Positions 31,401 through 35,462 of a stretch of DNA of 35,462 nucleotides are shown piece by piece. Position numbers and translations under genes: made by a program. The notes under the pieces are model-generated. The model was not told the DNA's origin. It did not search any database and was given only the letters and a program-made list of their open reading frames with translations. The stretch covers positions 1-35,462 of the forward strand of contig CAZTCB010000012.1 of assembly GCA_964612455.1 (NCBI GenBank), written 5' to 3'. The number at the start of each line of letters is the position of its first letter. Position 1 is the first letter of the stretch. Origin of the DNA: SFEB01 sp964612455 (GTDB lineage: Bacteria > Bacillota > Clostridia > Christensenellales > CAG-314).

Positions 31401-33231
31401 CGGACGGATTTCGCCCGAGAGCATGTCGGTCGCGCACGGAGAAAGCGTCACTTTCGTCATTACGCCCGACAAACATTACCGCGTTGACAAAATAATAGTA
31501 GACGGGGTAGAAATAAACGGTGTCGAAGAATACACTCTGACCGACGTCGACTGCGGACACGAGATAAAAGCGGTATTCGTCGTACTGACTTTCGAGCTGA
31601 CCTTGGATTCCGGCGATCACGGCACGATAGTCGCCTACGTCGGCGGACTAACCGAAGTACTCTACGACGGAAAAACGATTGTACCCGGCGGCACCGACCT
31701 GACTCTTTGGTTTTATGCCGACGCATACTGTCATCTCGAGGCATTCAGCGTCAACGGCGAGCGGAGAGAATATCTCGACGGCACTACGTTTACCTTATAC
31801 GATATAGACGCCGACACGAGCATAGTCGCCGATTTTAAGCGCGACGAGTACGAACTTACTCTTACCGAGTCGACTTTCGGCGAGTTTTCCGTATACGTCG
31901 AAGGCGCGCAAAAAACGGGAAATACAATAAAATTTTTCGGCGGCGAAAACATAGAATTTCGATTTACGCCAAACAGATTTTACCGCGTGGCGGCGTACTT
32001 TATCGACGGCAAGAGGTACGAATACTCCGAAAACGTCTTTGAAATACCGAATTGCGAAGGTGACTTTGTATTCGGAATCGAGTTTGAGCGCGGGACGTTT
32101 GTCCTCACCGTCGACGCTCCGACAAACGGAACAATCACCGCAAAAGCCGACGACGCCGACCTGAGTTTTGACGAAAACGGCTGCGTAACGCTTTTTTGGG
32201 GGACAAACCTCGATTTTGAATTTTGTCCCGACGAGCACTACTACCTCTCTTCCGTCGTAGTCAACGACCAAAAAGTCCCCTGCGTAAACGACACATACTC
32301 CGTCGCCGAAGCGGAAAGCGACCTCAACGTATCTGCGTCGTTTGAAACAATCAAACTGCAACTGAGCCTGTTTTGCGACGAAACAGCCCGCGTGGAAATA
32401 ATCTACGCCGACGGCAGTCCGATAGCTTTGACCGACGGAGTCGCCGAAATAAACAGCGGCTCTTCGCTGCGTTTTACCGTGACTACCGACGAGTACTTTG
32501 ATTTTGCGGGAGCTATGGCAAACGGCGTGGAGCTGACGGAAAACGACGACGGAAAATTTTATCTCGACGACGTTGACAGAGACGTCGCGCTGACGATAAA
32601 GACGGCACGACGCGTCGGCTTGCTGACTTTCGGCAATTTCGACAACGGAATAATAGAGTTTACCGTAGACGGTCGCGGCGAAGCCGTTTACTTCAGTTGC
32701 GAAAAAAACGTCGGACTCGGTCTGTCGGTGTCGCTAAAGTTTCATCCGTCCAACGATTACCGCCTCGACAGCGTGACAATCAACGGCGAAACCGTCGCCG
32801 TATCGGACAATACCGTCAAATTCGATTTTAACCGCGACATGGTCGTCACTCCCGTATTCGCTTACGCCGTCGTCGATTACCGATTGATAACGACGAAAGA
32901 AGCACTGTTTTCCAACAAGGTAAAGGAAGCGAAGTCCGACGTCGAGCTGTATACCGAAACGGCAAAACTCATATACGGAGAGAGTGTTGAGTTTCAGGTC
33001 GTTTGCAGAATAGGTCAAAAAGCCAAAAAAGTGCTTGTCAACGGACGTGAAGTAGAAGTAAACGGCAACAAATTCGTCGTCGAAAGCCTCGACTACGAAA
33101 ATACGATAGAGGTGCTGACGTGCGTTGACGAGACGGCTGTCAGGATTGCGCTCTTCGTGCTTGCGGGCATAACGGCAATCGATATCGTGTTTTACTATTT
33201 GGCAAAACGTAAAAAAACCGCAAAAAAATAA
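28447..33231 (+). CDS. Membrane-anchored subtilisin-like (S8) protease with BspA-type leucine-rich and InlB-B-like repeats
   Basis: 1594 residues. The order is: signal/anchor helix (about 9-31); pro-region (about 45-125); S8 catalytic domain (about 130-410) with Asp163 in VIDSG, His197 in NGHGSHVAG, Asn287 in AAGNE and Ser355 in GTSMAAP; chitobiase-C-terminal-like module (446-497, YYTLDGTVPS). BspA-type leucine-rich repeats (about 515-690, IGNYAF, VGNYAF, ASDYAF) are followed by a linker Ig-like region (720-820). Then come nine repeats of 70-85 residues (about 822-1561) of the divergent InlB-B/Bacterial_repeat type (GHGTI...Y...GYxVxxVxVDG). A C-terminal helix (1565-1584) and KRKKTAKK end the protein. 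There is no LPXTG sorting signal, so the C-terminal helix should hold it in the membrane with the repeats outside. The start at 28447 has GAGAGG; the frame extends to 28417 but overlaps the -10. Catalytic residues are all present; the substrate is unknown, a cell-surface protease or adhesin role being likely. Confidence 0.92.
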   Translation: MKQTTMKFKLGSLLAVIAVMLFCCFLTIVQMRTLCDFNAESDEGLIKTTVIVTSDKEIKDNKAVVTKISDDVYVLEYAREKDANYAYNTLVKKSYVDDVYYDFVVSVDDVTEDDEETVDANAYGSDKYNLWGYDAIGVKEYLGYLEEINATDSSEEIIVAVIDSGVNYNHALFKGRIATGGYDFVDDDLTPTDENGHGSHVAGIICQMTPANVKILPLKVFGADGKGTSSITLKAFNRVETLRKSGMNIVVANASLGGDDFSKKHTYDSCVNKLYSQGVLCVVAAGNETYKADYRAPANSAKAITVGNAEYANGKYFTHDSSNFGNYVDIVAPGTNIFSAAYDDDEKLVSKTGTSMAAPFVAGAVALLYCDSSNSFENIESLLMTNAVDIGQIGTDSIYGGGMLNLAYAYALRTGFEVTLSDSEREHDGAFQTALTCEYKDKSFDIYYTLDGTVPSKTNGVLYGTPIKIKSSCRLSAIAFSRDGECVSSVKTMDYVVDGEDSNGAMLIQGSVLASYNGVLKDIILPDSVTKIGNYAFADAQINSVTGANVTEVGNYAFINSTVAEVRFEKIKKIGKGCFIRCFNLVDTDGLATATTASDYAFACSGLREADLPKLLTLSKNTFRACESLTMVRLDAVTNIKANAFFLTQVTGIAALNLNQIAKEAFVSRDNVSYVVVSEKLNSIADEFSSKSITFYCTADNKTITDLAAEKSSIYCVSIKPAATVASVPAKEIRAATGSAVTLSLDVGIENSYGSFVSALTRHLRIEWKYSLDGGKTFNTQKSDVLQLSSDKPCNATCVCTLTDLDGTKKEYDSIVRFGTAEITYSLVGNGVVTPIYDGDGTQSDGKIVAYCGETVSFKFVPDDGYRVKLVTVDGKRVETDGNLSLANLDGNHDVKVEFFAADKFTATVNAADNGVVEIKDAKAEYSLHERITVIVVADSGYELKKLYVNGVETTAYEFEITTDIVIEAQFEKIGYEIVVVQSEHGRISPESMSVAHGESVTFVITPDKHYRVDKIIVDGVEINGVEEYTLTDVDCGHEIKAVFVVLTFELTLDSGDHGTIVAYVGGLTEVLYDGKTIVPGGTDLTLWFYADAYCHLEAFSVNGERREYLDGTTFTLYDIDADTSIVADFKRDEYELTLTESTFGEFSVYVEGAQKTGNTIKFFGGENIEFRFTPNRFYRVAAYFIDGKRYEYSENVFEIPNCEGDFVFGIEFERGTFVLTVDAPTNGTITAKADDADLSFDENGCVTLFWGTNLDFEFCPDEHYYLSSVVVNDQKVPCVNDTYSVAEAESDLNVSASFETIKLQLSLFCDETARVEIIYADGSPIALTDGVAEINSGSSLRFTVTTDEYFDFAGAMANGVELTENDDGKFYLDDVDRDVALTIKTARRVGLLTFGNFDNGIIEFTVDGRGEAVYFSCEKNVGLGLSVSLKFHPSNDYRLDSVTINGETVAVSDNTVKFDFNRDMVVTPVFAYAVVDYRLITTKEALFSNKVKEAKSDVELYTETAKLIYGESVEFQVVCRIGQKAKKVLVNGREVEVNGNKFVVESLDYENTIEVLTCVDETAVRIALFVLAGITAIDIVFYYLAKRKKTAKK

Positions 33232-33240
33232 ATTTCCGAC

Positions 33241-33282
33241 AAAAAACCGCGAAACACACACTGTTAAAATCGCGGTTTTTTT
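33241..33282 (+). terminator. Terminator of the protease gene
   Basis: AAAAAACCGCGA (33241-33252) with TCGCGGTTTTTT (33270-33281), 17-nt loop. Confidence 0.85.
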
Positions 33283-33355
33283 CTACCAACCGCCCGACGA
33301 AAAGCCGTCTTAATAAAAAATCGTTCAACAATTAAAACTTTTTGCGACAAATACT

Positions 33356-33384
33356 TGCAAAAATAAGATTTTGCGTTTATAATG
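33356..33384 (+). promoter_or_regulatory. Promoter of the 33433 lipoprotein gene
   Basis: TTGCAA (33356-33361), 17 nt, TATAAT (33379-33384), leader about 42 nt. Confidence 0.75.
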
Positions 33385-33432
33385 TTATAGCATGTAGACT
33401 ACGCCTTTTGCGCGTAGGTTCAGGAGTACGAT

Positions 33433-34866
33433 ATGACAAAAAAGACACTATTGATTTTTGCACTTTTGCTCGCGATGATTTTTGCATTTGCGGGCTGTTC
33501 AAGAGAGTCCTTCTACACCGACGGACTCAAGGTTGAAAACATGTCGGGTGAGCTAATGAGCAACGGCGGCGTTTCCGTCAGCTACAAAGGGTACACCTAC
33601 TTTATCAACGGCGACGTCGCGAGTTACGACATCGAAAACACCTACGGTAAAGTCACGTACGGTGCGGTCTGCCGCGTCAAGACGTCTTTGCTCACCGACG
33701 GCACTTTCGACGGCAGGGATTTCGGCACCGACGAATATCCCGAAGTAGAGATACTTGCGCCCAAAGCAGTCTACACGACCGCGACGGCAAACGGCGAGGC
33801 AAACGGTCTCTATATATTCAACGACCGCTTGTACTACACCAGCCCGTCCACCACCAAAGACTCCGACGGCGCTAAACTCACCAGCTATCTCGATATTTTC
33901 AGCGTCAAACTCGACGGTACCGACACTCAGCGTCTGTTTACGGTCGACGCCAACACCTACGACATGATGCTCGCGACTGCAAACGGCAGCGTCTACGCCA
34001 TATACGTCAAAGACAGCGCGTTGGTGACCGTTGATCTGTCCGCGGCGAAACCCGAGGAGAAAACCGTGGTTTCTTCCGTATCGGCGTACGAGTTTATCGT
34101 CGGTAGCGGCACCGTGGTTTACTCGGTAAACGTGGAGGAAGAAGGACACGAAGGTCACGACCACTCCACTTGCAACAGCCTCAACGTATTTCATGTCGGC
34201 GAAGAGTCGGGCACGACGTTGATTGACGGCGAGCACAACGACGGACAGGATTTGTCTTACGACGTCCTCATGACGATTGTCACCGTCACCGACAACAACG
34301 TTTACTTTACCGTTAGCGACGACGCGGCAGGCAGGAGCGGTCTCTATCGCATCGCCCTCAACACGAGCGGCAAGTCTTTCGCAAAAGGCGACGCGACCAA
34401 AGTCAACGGCGAAAACCTTCTTGACGGCGGCATCGTTTACGAAAGAAACGGACAGGAAGGCGTGATTTTTTACAACTCCAACGAGCAACATCTCCAATAT
34501 TTTGACGGCACCGATTACGTCGATATGTTTTATACCTCTTCTGCCCCGACGCTGGTAAAGGTCGTAAACGGCAAGTTGTTCTACACGACTTCTTCCGGAC
34601 TCAAGTTTATCGCGATCGAGGATTATCTCGCGGCGGACTTTAACGGTACCAACGCCCGCGAAGAAGACGTCAAAGTAATAAGCGACAGGACGGGCGACGA
34701 CTCGAGCTGGTTGACTTATGATTTTTACGACACTTACGCTTTGTATCTCGCCGATACGGACGACGGCGACGTGTATTTGTATTACACCGATTATTCGGAC
34801 AACGAGCAAAACGACAAGTCCGAGTATTTCGTCGGTATCTTCGTAGACGTTACGACCACGGAGTAG
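33433..34866 (+). CDS. Secreted lipoprotein, probable beta-propeller-like, with His-rich loop
   Basis: 477 residues. The signal peptide MTKKTLLIFALLLAMIFA and lipobox FAGC give lipidated Cys22. The mature chain has repeated Y-x-Y/F plus Asp-Gly turns: GYTYFINGDV, GLYIFNDRLYYTS, DIFSVKLDGTDTQRLF, NNVYFTVSDDA, GLYRIALNTSG, VYLYYTDYSD. These suggest several propeller blades, as in DUF5050-like proteins, but no family is certain. A loop EEEGHEGHDHSTC (235-247) carries three His and one Cys, a possible metal site. AGGAG is six nt before the ATG. It has its own promoter and terminator. Function unknown; an extracellular binding or sensing role is plausible. Confidence 0.85.
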   Translation: MTKKTLLIFALLLAMIFAFAGCSRESFYTDGLKVENMSGELMSNGGVSVSYKGYTYFINGDVASYDIENTYGKVTYGAVCRVKTSLLTDGTFDGRDFGTDEYPEVEILAPKAVYTTATANGEANGLYIFNDRLYYTSPSTTKDSDGAKLTSYLDIFSVKLDGTDTQRLFTVDANTYDMMLATANGSVYAIYVKDSALVTVDLSAAKPEEKTVVSSVSAYEFIVGSGTVVYSVNVEEEGHEGHDHSTCNSLNVFHVGEESGTTLIDGEHNDGQDLSYDVLMTIVTVTDNNVYFTVSDDAAGRSGLYRIALNTSGKSFAKGDATKVNGENLLDGGIVYERNGQEGVIFYNSNEQHLQYFDGTDYVDMFYTSSAPTLVKVVNGKLFYTTSSGLKFIAIEDYLAADFNGTNAREEDVKVISDRTGDDSSWLTYDFYDTYALYLADTDDGDVYLYYTDYSDNEQNDKSEYFVGIFVDVTTTE

Positions 34867-34894
34867 TACAGCGACAAATCAAACAAAACAAACG

Positions 34895-34925
34895 CGCCGA
34901 CCTCATCGAGTCGGCGTTAGTTTTT
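34895..34925 (+). terminator. Terminator of the 33433 lipoprotein gene
   Basis: CGCCGAC (34895-34901) with GTCGGCG (34910-34916), then TTAGTTTTTG. It lies 28 nt past the stop and 38 nt before proS. No T-box leader is visible in the 96 nt before proS. Confidence 0.7.
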
Positions 34926-34962
34926 GAAAAGACAAACTACTAATTTTTTTAAGGTAATAAAT

Positions 34963-35462
34963 ATGGATAACAAGCAAGAAAGACAATTTGTCAAAGAAAT
35001 CGCAGACATAAAAACCAATTTTCCGCAATGGTATACCGACGTCGTATTAAAGACGGAGTTGGCTGACTACGGTCCTACCAAAGGTTGCATGATTATTCGT
35101 CCGTACGGATACGCGGTATGGGAAAACATTCAACAACAAATGGACGCGCGTTTTAAAGCCACGGGGCACAAAAACTGTTATTTCCCCATGCTCATCCCCC
35201 TATCCTTGCTGGAGAAAGAAGCCGAGCACGTAGAGGGATTTGCGCCGGAAGTAGCAATGGTCACCAAGGCGGGCGGCGAAACCCTGACGGAACCGCTGGT
35301 CATTCGCCCGACGAGCGAAACCATAATCTGCGACACGTACAGCAAATGGGTTCAGTCCTACCGCGATTTGCCCCTCAAATACAACCAATGGGCAAACGTC
35401 CTTCGGTGGGAAAAAACAACCCGCCCTTTCTTGCGCACGAGTGAGTTTTTGTGGCAGGAGGG
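34963..35462 (+). CDS. proS: Prolyl-tRNA synthetase, type 3 (5' part)
   Basis: The first 166 codons are present; the gene runs off the window. It charges tRNA-Pro with proline. It is a class IIa synthetase of the archaeal/eukaryotic-like (ProS3) branch: FPQWYTDVVLKTELADYGP (20-38), KGCMIIRPYGYAVWE (40-54), VIRPTSET (113-120), PLKYNQWANVLRWE (137-150) and the motif 2 segment RPFLRTSEFLWQE (154-166). The bacterial type has an editing insertion that this branch lacks. Ribosome-binding site AAGG is eight nt before the ATG. The 3' end and any following genes cannot be seen. Confidence 0.95.
   Translation, partial: MDNKQERQFVKEIADIKTNFPQWYTDVVLKTELADYGPTKGCMIIRPYGYAVWENIQQQMDARFKATGHKNCYFPMLIPLSLLEKEAEHVEGFAPEVAMVTKAGGETLTEPLVIRPTSETIICDTYSKWVQSYRDLPLKYNQWANVLRWEKTTRPFLRTSEFLWQE

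Noticed and set aside
33553..34809. 418-codon minus-strand open frame
   Set aside because: Complement of the lipoprotein gene, which has a signal peptide, ribosome-binding site, promoter and terminator; the antisense frame has none.
34867..34962. T-box leader before proS
   Set aside because: Only 96 nt, mostly the preceding terminator; no T-box consensus or specifier stem.
1..35462. CRISPR arrays, insertion sequences, prophage, toxin-antitoxin or defence genes
   Set aside because: No regularly spaced direct repeats, transposase or integrase motifs, phage structural genes or paired small toxin-antitoxin frames were found on reading both strands.

Overview
The window reads as chromosomal DNA of an endospore-forming member of the Clostridia. 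Evidence is the spmA-spmB pair, strong TTGACA-17-TATAAT promoters, intrinsic terminators, GGAGG ribosome-binding sites, a guanine-type riboswitch ahead of xpt, a BMP-type nucleoside importer and a type-3 prolyl-tRNA synthetase. Codon use is rich in GAC, GTC, CGT and GTA and poor in TTA, CTA and TCA, so the antisense strand stays open over long stretches. An uncultured gut lineage is likely, but no species can be named.

Layout. 1-495: non-coding, with a perfect 34-bp inverted repeat, a strong rightward promoter and two hairpin terminators; a small RNA is possible. 496-6405 (minus): gyrB-gyrA-purB. 6748-7404: tRNA-Arg(ACG) with its own promoter and terminator, then a broken partial copy of the tRNA 3' half and another terminator. 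7405-8367 (plus): membrane-anchored protein with an acidic linker. 8430-14297 (minus): one apparent operon read from a strong promoter at 14349-14377: four-TM protein, alpha/beta-hydrolase-fold protein that seems to lack its catalytic triad, signal peptidase I, recF, small membrane protein, ftcD. 14392-16774: membrane protein that may be translated from a leaderless mRNA, divergent lipoprotein, small unknown protein. 16783-17924 (minus): spmA-spmB. 18116-24115 (minus): purine module, namely promoter, purine riboswitch, terminator, xpt, then a BMP-family binding lipoprotein, a double ATPase and two permeases. 24223-25347 (plus): solitary D12-class adenine DNA methyltransferase. 25448-27917 (minus): DegV, Dabb and DUF2804 proteins. 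28045-28211: tRNA-Thr(GGT). 28447-33231 (plus): 1594-residue membrane-anchored subtilisin-like protease with leucine-rich and nine InlB-B-like repeats. 33433-34866 (plus): lipoprotein. 34963 to the end: proS, cut by the window edge.

How the parts work together. DNA topology and repair genes (gyrB, gyrA, recF) sit on one strand within about 6.5 kb, which looks like a loosened version of the recF-gyrB-gyrA block near many Firmicutes origins. The xpt-to-permease stretch is a coherent purine salvage unit: importer for nucleosides plus xanthine phosphoribosyltransferase, probably shut down by guanine through the riboswitch. The large protease and the two lipoproteins are surface products with separate promoters.

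The most unusual items are the triad-less hydrolase inside the recF operon, the inverted-repeat/small-RNA locus at the left edge, the disrupted tRNA-Arg copy, the apparently leaderless gene at 14973 and the composite protease. No CRISPR array, insertion sequence, prophage or recognisable defence island was seen. All assignments are by reading motifs; no database search was run.
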